From: Rhypophila decipiens
Taxonomy: Eukaryota > Ascomycota > Sordariomycetes > Sordariales > Naviculisporaceae
DNA length: 64,000 bases
Assembly: GCA_033297075.1 (NCBI GenBank)
Contig: MU858075.1
Location: 194,446-258,445 of the forward strand
Direction: 5' to 3'
The number at the start of each line of letters is the position of its first letter. Within the stretch, counting starts at the first letter, position 1. Positions 1 to 11,121 of this stretch are shown piece after piece. The position numbers were made by a program, and so were the translations under genes. Under the pieces are notes generated by a model. The model worked only from the letters and a program-made list of their open reading frames with translations. It searched no databases and had not been told where the DNA came from.

Positions 1-260
1 AGAGTCCGCGAGAAAACGCCCGCTTCTCCACCTTCTCCGATGCGGCGTCGACGGAGCACTGTAACGGCGGTGCAGTCCAAGGACGGAGTCCCCCTTTTCA
101 CCAAGCAAAAGACCGTCCGGGTTGTCTTTTAAGACAGAGCATGTTTCCTTTTTTTTTTTCTGGTCTCTCTCTTTGTAGCATTCCTGGTGGTTTTTCGCTT
201 TTCCTTCTTTGGGTTCAACATCAACTTTAGTTTTGTACTCTCTCTGGGCACTACGGCATC
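1..260. promoter_or_regulatory. Upstream region of the Ayg1-like gene
   Basis: No coding region is supported here. The stretch runs from the window edge to the ATG at 261 and contains a pyrimidine-rich tract around 144-170, a common 5' leader feature in filamentous fungi. The gene start, and any upstream neighbour, cannot be judged further because the window begins here. Confidence 0.35.
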
Positions 261-1961
261 ATGACTGTCACCAAAGCTCCCCAGACGACCGGGAATGGCA
301 AGAGCACTGGTCACGGCGGCGGGAGTTTGGATTCGTTTTCTTCACCTGATCGGCAATGGATCATGGGCACCGAGGCGTTTGAGGCGAGGATGCCTCACCA
401 CGACGGCATCAAGGCATTGTGGGAGACCAAGTGGAAGTTTCCTGTGAGTTTTTCTTGAACTGCATTATCATGATTGCGTTAGGCAATACAAAATTTGAGA
501 CTGTTTGGTCTGCCAACTTGTGTTTTCTCCTGCTGTTGTGACCCGCGCTGTCTTGTGCTCCTTGATGTTCCTGACCCAGCTTTACACCTATGATGTTGAA
601 ACCTAAAGACTCACCTCCTCGTTCTAGTGCTCCAAGAGCGTGTACCCCTTCCACGACGGGCAATTCCAAGATTTCGAGCCAATCTTTGAGCATCTCATCA
701 AAGTTAACAAACCCCCTGCCATGCCCTCTTTTTCATCATCTTTCTCTAAACGTCAACACAGAATAACATCAACGACGGAACATCAATCGAATACACCAAG
801 TCATTTTTTCCCACGGCCGAATCGATAACCCAAAGGGCCGACGTCATCCTCGCTGGCAGCCAACATGATGTCCCAGCCGAGCAAAAGAAATTCGCATCAG
901 AACTGTACCTCCGCGCCTGTGCAATCTACCGAATCGCCCGCTTCCCCTACATCACTTCCTTCCCAAAGATAAACTGCCCCGTCAAATGGCAAGCCTGGGA
1001 GCTGCAAAAGAAGACCTATCTCAAGGCTGCCCAACTATGGGAGAGGCCAGTCGAAGAAGTCAACGCTCCGCATGTCCATCGTCAGGGCAACGATCGCGAG
1101 CATATACCCATCTATGTGCGCACACCAGCAGATACTGCCAAGGCACCAACAGTGATCCTCATGACCGGGCTGGATGGCTATCGCCCGGACAACACGGTTC
1201 GGTGTGAAGAGTTCTTGGCTAGGGGATGGGCTTCGGTGGTGGTGGAGATTCCCGGGACGGCGGATTGTCCGGCTGATAGTGCCGACCCCGAGAGCCCAGA
1301 TAGGCTCTGGAGTAGTCTGCTCGAGTGGATGAGAAAGGATGGACGGTTTGAGATGGGCAAGGTCATGGTTTGGGGGTTGAGTAGCGGGGGGTACTATGCT
1401 GTTCGGATTGCGCATACCCATCGGGAAGAGATCCGGGGCAGTGTGGCGCAGGGTGCGGGTGTTCATTATTTCTTTGATCAGGGGTGGTTGGAGAGGGCTG
1501 ATGGGCATGAGTATCCTTTTCAGTGAGTTCTTCTCTTCATGAGGTCTGGTTGTTTCGAGGGAGGATGCTAATCAGTGATGTTAAACCACTGCAGATTGAT
1601 GCCCGCCATGGCCATGAAGCACGGCTACAGTTCGGTGGAAGAGTACAAGGCCGGTGTGCAAAGCAAGTTCTCACTGCTCGAGACGGGCATTATTCACAAG
1701 CCCTCTACTCGGTTGCTGCTGATCAATGTGAGTCCGCACTTGACCAGTCCTTTTAAAGGAATTTGTTGGCACCTAAGTACTAACGCCATGATAAAGGGAA
1801 CAATGGATGGCCTGATGCCCATCGAGGACTCGATGATGCTCTTCGAGTACGGCTCGCCCAAAGAGGCCCGCTTCTTCTCGGGCGCCCTGCATATGGGCTA
1901 TCCCATGGCCAATTCATCCGTGTATCCCTGGATGGAGAGCGTCATGGCAGGATCCAAGTAA
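261..1961 (+). CDS. Ayg1-like alpha/beta hydrolase (polyketide-pigment hydrolase family)
   Basis: Five exons are inferred: 261-443, 628-702, 762-1522, 1595-1727 and 1797-1961 (438 aa). The protein resembles the Aspergillus Ayg1/Yg1 family, alpha/beta hydrolases that shorten a heptaketide precursor on the way to DHN melanin. Visible motifs are an N-terminal WETKWKF segment followed by KSVYPFHDG, the [12 protein letters not shown] strand, [11 protein letters not shown], and the nucleophile elbow WGLSSGG (Ser293). Asp388 in [11 protein letters not shown] and His416 in LHMGYP complete a plausible triad. Length fits the family (about 400-440 aa). The last intron (1728-1796) is 69 nt with no in-frame stop and ends in AAAG, so retention would not break the frame; family similarity across the junction supports splicing. 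No polyketide synthase is seen nearby, so the exact substrate is inferred only from the family. Confidence 0.88.
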
Positions 1962-2106
1962 AGCATGGTTACCTCTTGGATATGATTGTGTTTCACTGAT
2001 TAGAACTACAGAAGATTGTACCAGCTTGGTTTTGGGTATTAAATTGGCTTCTTTCTTTGGTGTGTGATGTAGCCGCTCAGTGTTGTGATTCCTTCCCTGT
2101 CGGAAT

Positions 2107-3110
2107 CTAACGTCCCATCCACCCGCCGTCGACTACCAATATATGGCCACTCACATACGCACTCGCCTTGCTGGCAAGATACACGGTCGTGCCCTTGAAA
2201 TCTTCCGGGCTTCCCCACTACACAAGACCAGCCATGACGTTAGCTCACTTTTCAGATTCTCACACATGGAGAGAGAGAAATAAATAAATACATACCCTCC
2301 CAGCCGGTATCCTCGCACTGATGCTAGCCAATCGCTCCGGATCGTTGAGCAGGGCCGTGTTCATCTCGGTGTCGATATAGCCCGGGGCTATCGCATTCAC
2401 CGTGATTCCCTTGGACGTCCACTCGTTGGCGAAACTCTTGGTGAGCTGGCCGACCGCCCCCTTGGAGGCAGCATAGGCCGGCACGGTGAAGCCGCCTTGA
2501 AAGGTGAGCAGCGAGGCAAAGTTGACGATGGACCCTCTACGTCCTGTCACGGGCGAGGGTTCAAGACCGAGTATATGGGCGCCTACATCCCTGCAGAGGG
2601 TGAATACCGTGGTGAGGTTGACTTGGATGACCTGTAAGAGGCAAATAGTGTGATGTTAGCTGTCAAGATGTTGGAGGATAGGGAGGGCGGCCATCTTGCC
2701 TCGTTAAAATCAGAGTCTGGAAACTGTTCACAGGGGTGTCTCCGCTGGATGCCCGCGCAGTTTACCAAGATGCGAATTTCATGGCCGTCGGCAAGCATCT
2801 TGGGCACCAGCTTGGCTACTTGCTCGGCTGAGCTCAGATCGGCTGTGTAGATGAAAGCTTTGCGGCCGAGGGCCAGGATGGCTTTGAGTGTTGTTGTATT
2901 CGATTCATCTCTCTGTGATATCAGTATCGTATCTGATTAGCCCAAGAATTCTGAACATTGAAAGTTGATGTTTACCTGGACCAAGATGACATCGGCGCCG
3001 GCTTCGGCGAGCCCAACGGCAACAGACTGCCCGATCCCCCGAGTGCCGCCGGTAACGACCGCCGTGTGTCCCTCGAGGGAAAACATCTTGAAAACACTGG
3101 AGGATGCCAT
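2107..3110 (-). CDS. Short-chain dehydrogenase, 2-deoxy-D-gluconate 3-dehydrogenase (KduD)-like
   Basis: Four exons on the minus strand: 2976-3110, 2700-2912, 2296-2631 and 2107-2217 (264 aa). This is a classical SDR with TGGTRGIG (residues 20-27) for NAD(P), NCAG in place of NNAG, Asn121, Ser156, Tyr169 and Lys173 (YAASK). The run around [23 protein letters not shown] and the end VVDGGWMGR matches KduD-type 2-deoxy-gluconate/keto-deoxyuronate dehydrogenases. Such enzymes oxidise or reduce deoxy-ketosugar acids, usually in the cytosol. Intron 2 (2632-2699) appears to use a GC donor (GAG/GCAAGA). The ATG at 3110 is chosen; a second in-frame Met lies at residue 9. It is divergent from the polyol dehydrogenase at 3819, so a shared sugar-response promoter is plausible. 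Exact substrate is uncertain. Confidence 0.87.
2632..2699 (-). other. GC-AG intron in the KduD-like SDR gene
   Basis: Read on the minus strand, the coding frame runs to GAC-TTC-type residues ending DFNE, then GCAAGA follows where a GT donor would be expected. The intron ends in CTCTTACAG and the frame resumes with [10 protein letters not shown], exactly as SDR family alignment requires. No GT donor gives this junction. Confidence 0.7.
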
Positions 3111-3818
3111 TTTGAGTTGAAATAGCACCCGATATCGGTAGATCTGCGTTCAGAGAAGGTATTTAAATTTGAGTTTTGGTCTGTCGATTCAGTAACTTCA
3201 TCCATGTAGTATGCAGGCGCATGTTCCCCTCTTCCGTATAAGTGGCCCGGAAAATGCACCTACTACTTTACCGTCACCACGAGTCTCCATTCCGAAAGAG
3301 GGGCAGCTTTTGAGGACTAGCTACCTTCCCGCCTTGATTTTCACACCAGTTGTATGTATGGACACTTCGCCCCACGCTTCTTCTGTTCATTGCTGTCTCG
3401 TCGGGTCGATTTGCCTCATTCGGGCTTTCCGAAACTGCTGTTTGAGAGACCAAACTGCCCCCCGATCCGCCCTGGTGATCATCTGCATTTTCACATCTAT
3501 TCATGTCCCTTTCCGCTTCTGATGCCCCACGATGATTAGCACTGTTTGTCTTTACGGTTCCCAATGTCGACATCGGAGGAGGGGACGTCTTATTCGTACT
3601 AATCAATACCACTCACTTACAGTATCATATTGGTTGTCGGGCCGGTATGAAACCCAAACTGGGCTTGATATGGTCATGTTCAAATGAAGAGAACCCATCC
3701 TCATACTTACACGACTTTCCCTCTGCTCGTCCGCTGTTTCTTTTCCCACTGTTCTCGCCTCAGAACAGAATAACAGATATTGGTAGACAGTGTCAACTCG
3801 CAGTTTGATACTTCTGCA
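3111..3818. promoter_or_regulatory. Divergent promoter between SDR and polyol dehydrogenase
   Basis: This 708-nt interval separates two divergently transcribed sugar-metabolism genes and must hold both promoters. Two CCCCAC hexamers (about 3370 and 3525) fit the short CreA/Cre1 catabolite-repressor consensus SYGGRG on the opposite strand. Such hexamers occur often by chance, so this is only a suggestion. No clear xylanase-regulator type site was noticed. Small ORFs inside it show no family resemblance. Confidence 0.4.
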
Positions 3819-5144
3819 ATGTCAAATCCACAAACGAAAAAAGCATCAGTCCTTCATGGGCCCCGAGACCTACGAGTGGTAAGTGACTTACCCGAGCTCC
3901 TTTAGTCCGCCTCTGTCACTCATCCACACTTAACTCACTCACACATCAAACCCCCTTTATAGGAAGAACGTCCCCTCCCATCCCTAGATGCAGACTCAGT
4001 CCTCGTCTCAATTAAAACAACCGGCCTATGCGGCTCAGACCTGCACTACTACAACCACTACCGAAACGGGGACATCCTCGTCCGCGAGCCCCTAACACTA
4101 GGCCACGAATCAGCAGGAATCATCACAGCCGTCGGTTCAAACGTGACAAGTCTCAAGCCAGGCGACGCCGTAGCTCTCGAAGTCGGCCAGCCCTGCGAAC
4201 AATGCGCCCTCTGCTTGGCAGGACGATACAACATCTGTCCCGAGATCAAATTCCGGAGCTCGGCCAAGGCCTTCCCCCACGCGCAGGGCACCCTGCAGGA
4301 GATTATTTCGCATCCGGCGGGGTGGTCGCATCGGCTGCCTGAGGGGGTATCGCTTGATCTCGGGGCGTTGGCAGAGCCATTGTCTGTGGCGCTGCATGCC
4401 TCTTCGAGGGCGGCGCCGCTGCCGGCTGGCTCGACTGTGTTGATTTTTGGGGCTGGGGCGGTGGGGTTGCTCTGCGGGGCGGTGACCAAGGTGCTTGTGG
4501 AGGGCTCGAGGGTGGTTATTGCTGATATTCAGGAGGATAGGGTCAACTTTGCGGTGGAGAATGGGTTTGCGGATGCTGGGGTTGTGGTCCCGATGAAACA
4601 GCCTCGGCCTGAGACGGTGATTGAGAAGCTGGATTTTGCAAAGGAGGTAGCTGAGCTGGTGAAGCAGACCAAGGTGAAGGGAGTGCAAGGAACAACACAA
4701 GAGGAGGCGGTCGGTCAAGTCAGCGCTACGTTTGAGTGTACGGGTGTCGAGTCTTGTTTGCAGGCTTCCATATATGTAAGTTTCCATCTCGAGATTTCCT
4801 CGGCTTTTTGTTGGTTTGGAAGCTCACTCAGTATCTATCACACATAGGCCACCGGCCCAGGAGGCAAGATTATGATCATCGGCATGGGCAACCCCGTCCA
4901 GACGCTGCCAATATCAGCGGCTTCGCTTCGTGAGGTCGATCTCGTCGGCGTGTTCCGGTATGCGAACGCCTATCCAAAAGCCATTGCCCTCCTGGCTAGC
5001 AACAACCCGCGGCTTCCAGACCTGACCAAGCTTATCACCCATCGATACAAGGGTATGGAGAGCATACCAAGGGCATTTGATATGGCGGCACGGGTCAAGG
5101 ATGAGGATGGGAAGCTGGTGCTCAAGGTCATGGTTGATATGTAA
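3819..5144 (+). CDS. Zinc-dependent polyol dehydrogenase (sorbitol/xylitol dehydrogenase-like)
   Basis: Three exons: 3819-3878, 3963-4775 and 4848-5144 (389 aa). It belongs to the medium-chain zinc alcohol dehydrogenases, closest to sorbitol/xylitol/arabinitol dehydrogenases that interconvert polyols and ketoses with NAD. Catalytic-zinc residues are Cys43 (GLCGSD), His68 and Glu69 (GHES). The structural-zinc cysteines are Cys98, 101, 104 and 112 (PCEQCALC...C). The Rossmann motif is FGAGAVG, and the LAEPLSVALHA helix is present. A lysine/glutamate-rich stretch before FECTGVESCLQASIY makes that part slightly longer than usual. The first exon encodes only 20 residues; its ATG was chosen because it gives a phase-0 splice with GTAAGT. 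It is divergent from the KduD-like gene and convergent with GH43. The polyol it uses cannot be decided from sequence alone. Confidence 0.88.
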
Positions 5145-5298
5145 CTCGTATCTGCTTGATCTGTCATGCCATCAATTCATGTATGTTTGCAGAACATTCA
5201 AGCCAATCCAATCACTGTCCAGCTAGAATTATTTCTAAATTCTCCAAGACTATCCATATATTCTTTTGGTTATGCTCAGTCTCTCAGATATACGCCGC
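5145..5298. other. Short convergent 3' region
   Basis: Only 154 nt separate the stop codons of the polyol dehydrogenase (+) and the GH43 gene (-). It must contain both 3' UTRs or allow them to overlap. No other element was seen. Confidence 0.4.
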
Positions 5299-6288
5299 CT
5301 ACTCAGGCTTCTCCGTGACAATCTTGCCCTCCTTGTCATAAAAGATCTCCTTGACCTTGACACTCCTCAAATGATCAACACCCTTGCTCAGCTCGCAATC
5401 ATGATGGAACAACCACCACCGCCCTTGAAACTCGCAAATACTATGATGCGTCGTCCAGCCCAGAACCGGCTCCAGGATCCTGCCGCCATACGTAAACGGC
5501 CCGTACGGCGAGTCCCCAATGGCATAGCACAGGTAGTGCGTATCCCCCGTCGAGTAGCTAAAGTAATACTTGCCGTTGTACTTGTGCATCCACGCCGCCT
5601 CGAAAAAGCGTCTGTCATGGTCATCTGCCAGAACCGGCTTGCCCGTCTCAGGAGCAAGGATAACAACGTCCTTGACGCCTTCCTCGAACTGGCGCATATC
5701 CTCGGTCAGCTTTCCCACGCGGGCACCGAGCGAAGGCACACCCTCCCCGCAAGGCTCCTTTGGACCTTGCCACTCTGCATCAAAGACATTGTGACCCTTC
5801 TGGTAACACTGGAGCTGACCGCCCCATAGACCGCCAAAGTAGAGATAAGCCTGGCCGTCATCGTCGACAAACGTCGCGGGATCAATCGAGTAGCTCCCCT
5901 TGATCGGCTCCGGGTCGGGGGTGAATGGTCCCTCGGGCTTGTCTCCCACCGCGACACCAATGCGGAAAATACCCTCCTTATCACGAGCAGGGAAGTAGAG
6001 GTAGTATCTTCCGTTTTTGAAGGCAGCGTCGGGGGCCCAGAGCTGCTTGGACACCCAGGGGATGTCTTCTGTCTTGAGGACGACTCCGTGGTCGACCACC
6101 TCGGCGTTGGGGTCGTCTAGGGGGCCCGAGGTGGAAAAGACGTGGTAGTCGGCCATGTCGTATTGGTCGCCATTGTCGTTGAACTGGATGTCTGTTTCGC
6201 GGTCGTGCGAGGGGTAGATGTACACTTTGTTGTTGAAGACGTGGGCTGAAGGGTCGGCTGTGTAGAGGTGTTTGATGAGGGGCGCCAT
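5299..6288 (-). CDS. Glycoside hydrolase family 43 (beta-xylosidase/arabinofuranosidase-like)
   Basis: A single-exon gene of 329 aa with the five-bladed beta-propeller signature of GH43. The three acidic residues are in place: Asp12 in TADPSAHVF (general base), Asp136 in SIDPATFVDDDG (pKa modulator) and Glu230 in FFEAAWMHKYNGKYY (general acid). WAPDAAFKNGRYYLYFP is the usual blade motif. Length equals a bare catalytic domain with no accessory module. No signal peptide is visible (the N-terminus is MAPLIKHLYTAD), so the enzyme is probably intracellular and acts on imported short xylo- or arabino-oligosaccharides. Its position next to a polyol dehydrogenase and a KduD-like SDR fits pentose or uronate-linked catabolism. 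The precise glycosidic specificity is not readable here. Confidence 0.92.
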   Translation of the reverse strand: MAPLIKHLYTADPSAHVFNNKVYIYPSHDRETDIQFNDNGDQYDMADYHVFSTSGPLDDPNAEVVDHGVVLKTEDIPWVSKQLWAPDAAFKNGRYYLYFPARDKEGIFRIGVAVGDKPEGPFTPDPEPIKGSYSIDPATFVDDDGQAYLYFGGLWGGQLQCYQKGHNVFDAEWQGPKEPCGEGVPSLGARVGKLTEDMRQFEEGVKDVVILAPETGKPVLADDHDRRFFEAAWMHKYNGKYYFSYSTGDTHYLCYAIGDSPYGPFTYGGRILEPVLGWTTHHSICEFQGRWWLFHHDCELSKGVDHLRSVKVKEIFYDKEGKIVTEKPE

Positions 6289-8904
6289 CTTGAAGACTGT
6301 GGAGTTGGTCTTTTGGGGAATCTGGGGAAGAGTGTCTATCGTAGTGTGGGGTACAAGTATGCGGGGTGTTGGGGTAAAAAGTGATGACGATTGAGGAATG
6401 AAGAAGAAAGAGAGAAGAGGAAGAGAAGGAAAAGATCAGCTCAGCTCAGATATATACCTAGACTAGACCATGTTCATGACTGACTGAATCGCATTCGGAT
6501 TCCTGGGCCGGTCCATACCCAGAGCACGAGATCCATGGTAACAACGTGCAGCAAGAGGCATGCTTGGTGAGGCACATCTCCAACATTCTCCTCCCCGCTT
6601 GTGCTCAGATGTCGTGGAGGTGGTGCGTGGGCTTGGGCTTGGCCTGGCTAGGGTCCAGGGGTCGGATCACAGTCGATTTCTGAATTTATCCTATTTAACC
6701 GTCACGGCCTAGGGCCCCGGCTGGCTGGATGAGAGGACGACAGGCCACCAGGCGGCTCAGCGGAGTCTATGCCGGCTTGCGAGCCGCATCATCTGGCTGA
6801 AATTGAAGCGATTCTAAGACTTTCGAAGCTGTGGCGCGGATGTAGTGTATAAAAAAGACGCATCATCATAGGTACGCCTCAGACGAGCAACTGATAAGCC
6901 GAAGAAGGGGAAAAGATGCAAGGCAAACATGGCTCCGGCTCTGGAATCTCTACGCGTCATCAGTACGTCCGTACACTAGTGAAACGGAATCGAAATCTTC
7001 AACGTTTCCATCGCGAAGAAGGAAGGATCCGAAAATAGCTCGTCGCGAGTACCGGTATCCATCCTTTGCGCTAATGCCAGGCTCTATTCAGCCATCTTGT
7101 CCTCCCGGGACCCGGGGTAGTCCAAAGCTGGGCAAATCTGCCGCCGTCCCGGTCCTCGAGCTCACGAGTCTCCCATCTCCACTAGGTAGTCCCTCATCCA
7201 TAACGATAACCCGAGCAGAATATCTGCTCCACCAACTTTAGTTGGTGACACCACTATGTATGAAAATGTAGGCGCTGGATCTGTCTCTGATCACTGTTTG
7301 GATGATGATTCTTTTTGTCTTGTCGTCGAGCTCGGAGCTGGCCTCGCCCAAAGGACACCATCACGCCGGGCTGACCTTTTTAATGACATGTTGCGGTTTC
7401 TGGCTGCACAGGGCAACACCACATCACTTTCAGAGCGAAAAAAGACCCTGAACGCCGGTGCTCAAAGTCTCGATGGGCAACTTTTGTCCAGGTCGACCGG
7501 CCCAGCTTGTATCTGTGTCGATTTCGAAATCCCTATTGCCTCCAGGACAGCCATGCGCTCTTCATCCATGGCGCCGTTGGATGGATTGTGGTCTTTCTTT
7601 GTGTTGCGCCGGCTGCTAAGAGGACAGCAAGGCTTCCTATGTGAAGCCTCGGACCATTGATCTTGCGAACGGGAATGCCGTCGATCGGAATATTGGAAGT
7701 GGTGTATGGCAAAGGGTCGAGAAGACTGGGAATCAGGAGGACGATTGAATTGCTCTTATTGTCTGTTAGTGATTGCCAGCTACATTCGCGAAGCCGTCAC
7801 TCACTTTCGAGGTTCTATTCCACCACAGACGGCGAACATTCTTTTAGGGCCTGAAAAATCCCTCCAAAATTGAGATTGAAGTCATATTTACACCGATGTG
7901 TATGAGGTCGACTTGAGGCGACGGTCGTGGGGGCCCTGGTTGGGCCCATAGCATTCAGGTTCGAGAGCACGTTCGAGTCGTCTTCATCGTTGAATGGAAT
8001 CCTGACATCGAGTTCAGGAAAGTTCGTCGGGGCTTTGTCGTGTTGGTGGGACTCGGATGTGCACAAACCTCAGCCCATCAAGTTGCGGCTCAACTGGCAA
8101 GCCCGGGGCAACGGTCGGGTGTGACCTTGGCGGGTTGTCAGCTGATGCCCGGCGGTCGAGTTCCTTCCTCAAGTTGAAGGTGTAACTTCGATCCATATTC
8201 TATGAAAATATCCACTCTTCACCTTCACCTTCCTTCTTTCCTGTCAAAAAGCTGATTAAGGTAGCTATGGCAAGTCCAAACTCTAGACTCCAATTTTGGC
8301 ATTTGGCCGCAACCAACCTAGGTCGTACAGATGGAGAGCAACAAACTCACGAGAAGGCGACCCCGTACCAGCATCAATTCAATGGTGTTGATGATTCCAT
8401 CATGACAGGCTTTTCAAACTTCACGTGCTGCGAAAGCAATCTTGAACACTCAGTTATGCCGTCTTACCCACGAAATGGTGTGAAGCTCACCGGATGCCAA
8501 GCCGAATGCCCTCAGGGGTCCAATTCAGCTCATCGCCCAATACAGCCTCACTCGACCTATTAACTTCCGCTCCTGGCGCCACCATGTTCCTTTTCATCAT
8601 AGTCGCGCCTTTAGTGGGCATCACGGCCAATCTCGATGATTCTCGACATGCTGCTTGGCGACCTGCTTGGAGTCACCATGGCGAGCCCCTGGATGCGCTT
8701 TCAATCTTGGGAGACCGGGGGAGCACGGAAGTCACGCGGGCTTGCCTGTTTCTGTCCCCTCCTTGGACGTGTGGCTTTTTCACCTCCATCTTTTTGTCGC
8801 TTCCGTATCTCAACAATCGTCACTGTCGCGATTGTTCGATTGGTCCCTGACCTCCAACACAACACAACACTGGCAGAAGGGACAGCGGGCGAGAAATACT
8901 CACG
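6289..8904. other. 2.6-kb intergenic region
   Basis: The first few hundred bases are the GH43 promoter side, with an AT-rich ATATATAC stretch near 6450 and a CCCCGC hexamer near 6593 that fits a CreA-type site. A TATAAAAAAG box lies near 6848 on the plus strand without a recognisable gene after it. Small open frames at 7256-7660, 7815-8066 (-) and 8267-8563 show no family similarity, no splice-consistent extension and no coding-like character, so I do not call them. A short hydrophobic reading frame beginning at 8584 could be a missed signal-peptide exon of the gene at 8905, but no good donor site follows. Confidence 0.4.
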
Positions 8905-11121
8905 ATGCTGGTCCCGGCACCAGCTGCTCCGGCCATCACGCCGCCTCCGAATATTGCGAGAGCTGTCTACGGCTCGCTGCTCGCTGCGCGCCAGGTCAAC
9001 TGGGACGGCCTGACAGGATACAATCGCGACCCGTACGGTGGAGCTGGCTATGGAAGCAACGACTGTCTCTATGGCGCAGGCATTGACCTCGTATGCCATT
9101 ATCCGCCTGCGACATCTTGAAAGTGTTTATCAGCTAATTGCCGGTGATTTTCTACAGAATGGCCTGGAAGAGTGCAATAGCATGCTCTACAGCTGCACCA
9201 CCGCATACACGGATGTCAACAACTACATCCAAGACTGCTATTGTAATTATGGCATGGGCTTCTTGGATTGTTACTATGACAAGATGGGCACCTGTGCCTC
9301 CCAATTGTACGGAACTGGAGGTGCGTCGTCTCGCCAAAATTGTCACGTTCTCCTGGAGGTTGATTGTTCCTTGACTGACGACAGGATGTAGAGTGGCGCA
9401 ACTACCAGACCAGTTTCTTCTCGGAATACTGCGGAACCATTCCGCCAAGCGCCTTTGCGCAGATTGAAGCACCGTGAGCTCTATTGTTTACCCTTGGTGT
9501 ATGGACGGCAGAACTAACAGTTGCTTTTGCTTGAAACAGCTCCGTTGTTCCCCTGAGCTTCACGTATGTTGATATCTTGCGAGCAAATCAGTTTGCTGCT
9601 GTGTACTAACAAAATCTCTAGCAAGGCTAAAATCGTAACGACGCCTGGTCGTGTCGCTATTCCCACGAATGTCGAGCCCAAATACTCAGGCAGCGGCCAA
9701 CTCCTCGCCGGAGCATGCAGCGCATCTACCGACTATACACTGGTCAATGCCGGAGCCACCGTATACGCCGCTGGTGTTGTTGGTTGCAATGGCAACCGAC
9801 CTGAGTGTTGTCCCTGGAAGGTTGGCGAAATGGGCAGTGCCGGTGGTGCGGCTCCAGCAGGCGGCACTGAGGACCAGGGCAAGAACAGGGTTGGCGTAGA
9901 CTTTCCACAGCCCCAAAACAATGCTCAGGCCGTCTTGTCCGGTTGCGCCCAGGATTATTATTCCGTGTCCGGTGGTTGCTGTCCAGTGTAAGTGACAGAC
10001 CCAGTCGCCCTTGAGCCTAGCAAGGTTCCTGATCTAACATTCCAATCAGCGGATACTGGCCCTTCACCGCTGCAGTCGGTGGGCAAACTCCATGCTATAG
10101 CGAAGTCAATCGCATGACGGTCGGAACAGTGACGGTCGGAGCCGAGGACGAGAAAGCAAAGGACACGAGCAAACCGACCTCGGCCGTTGTCAACATCGTA
10201 TGGTCCATGCGCTATCAAGTTGAAGATACCAGTTCAGGAGGCCTCTCTACTGGTGCCAAGGCAGGTATCGGCGCCGGTGTAGGCATTGTCGCAATTGCTC
10301 TCATTGGTCTTGGAGCTTGGTTCTTTTGGAGACGTCGCAAGAACAAGAAACAGGTTGGTGAAAAGCCGGCAACAGCGGCAGTGGCCGCAGCCGCCGTCCC
10401 GCCACAGGCAGACCCGCTGCCCCCGAAGCAGCCAGAGCAGGTTATTCAACAGCAACACATGATGCCGCAACAAGGTTATTTCCCTCCTGGCCAACTCGCT
10501 CCTGGTCAGTTTCCCCCTGGTCAGTACCCTCCAGGAACAGTCTTCATGCCCGCTCCCGGCGCACCATCGCCGTCGGATCAGATGAGCTACACGACCAACA
10601 TGGCCGTATCGCCCCCGTCGACTCTTGTGCCCCAGCACACAGGCGCATCCATGGGCGCCATGAGCGAGTTGAGCTCCCAGAACCAACAGCAGCAGTACTA
10701 CGCATTCGCAGGCCCCAATCAACAAATTCAACAGTCCGGTTCTCCTCCACCGCCGATCCAGCCGGTTCCAGGCACGGTTCCTTCTCCTCCTCCTCAGGCG
10801 CAGCAGCAGCAGCAGCAATTTGGCCCACCGCAGACCGGTCCCATCTCGCCTCAGGAACTCCAAGGCCAACAGCAGCAGTTTGCGCATCCACAGGCAGGCC
10901 CCGGCTCGCCTCAGGAGCTCCAGGGGCAGCAGCAGCAGCAGCAGTTTTCACCCCCAGAGACAGGTCCGGGCTCGCCTCAGGAGCTCCATGGGCAACAGCA
11001 GTTTGCGCCTCAGCAGATGGTTTGGGATCAAAACGCCGGCGGCTATGTTTTGCCGCAGCAGCAGGCTCAGCAGTTCTATCAGCCTCAGCAACAACCACTG
11101 CTGCAGCAGCCGCAGCAGTGA
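8905..11121 (+). CDS. Single-pass membrane protein with Cys-rich ectodomain and Q/P-rich cytosolic tail
   Basis: Six exons: 8905-9090, 9158-9320, 9392-9473, 9540-9563 (24 nt), 9622-9987 and 10050-11121 (630 aa). The N-terminal half is cysteine-rich (NDCLYGAGID, EECNSMLYSC, DCYCNYGMGFLDCYY, CCPWKVG, GCCPVGYWPF). One transmembrane helix follows at about 345-367 (AGIGAGVGIVAIALIGLGAW), closed by the basic stop-transfer FFWRRRKNKK. The roughly 250-residue tail is rich in Q, P and G. It carries a PGQ(L/F/Y)PPG run and three copies of a GPxSPQELQGQQQ-type repeat. The layout resembles fungal surface sensor or adhesin-like proteins, but no named family is recognised. A typical signal peptide is not evident at the chosen ATG, so the true start may lie upstream in an undetected exon. 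Confidence 0.75.
10798..11118 (+). repeat. In-frame Q-rich tandem repeats in the cytosolic tail
   Basis: CAG/CAA-rich codon runs encode repeated QQQQF-x-PPQ-x-GP-x-SPQELQG units about 24-28 residues apart, followed by further polyglutamine runs to the stop codon. Mixed CAG and CAA codons and variable Q-run lengths suggest unit duplication plus slippage. Confidence 0.7.

Noticed and set aside
7256..7660. 134-residue open frame as a gene
   Set aside because: No recognisable motif, no splice extension and no coding-like composition.
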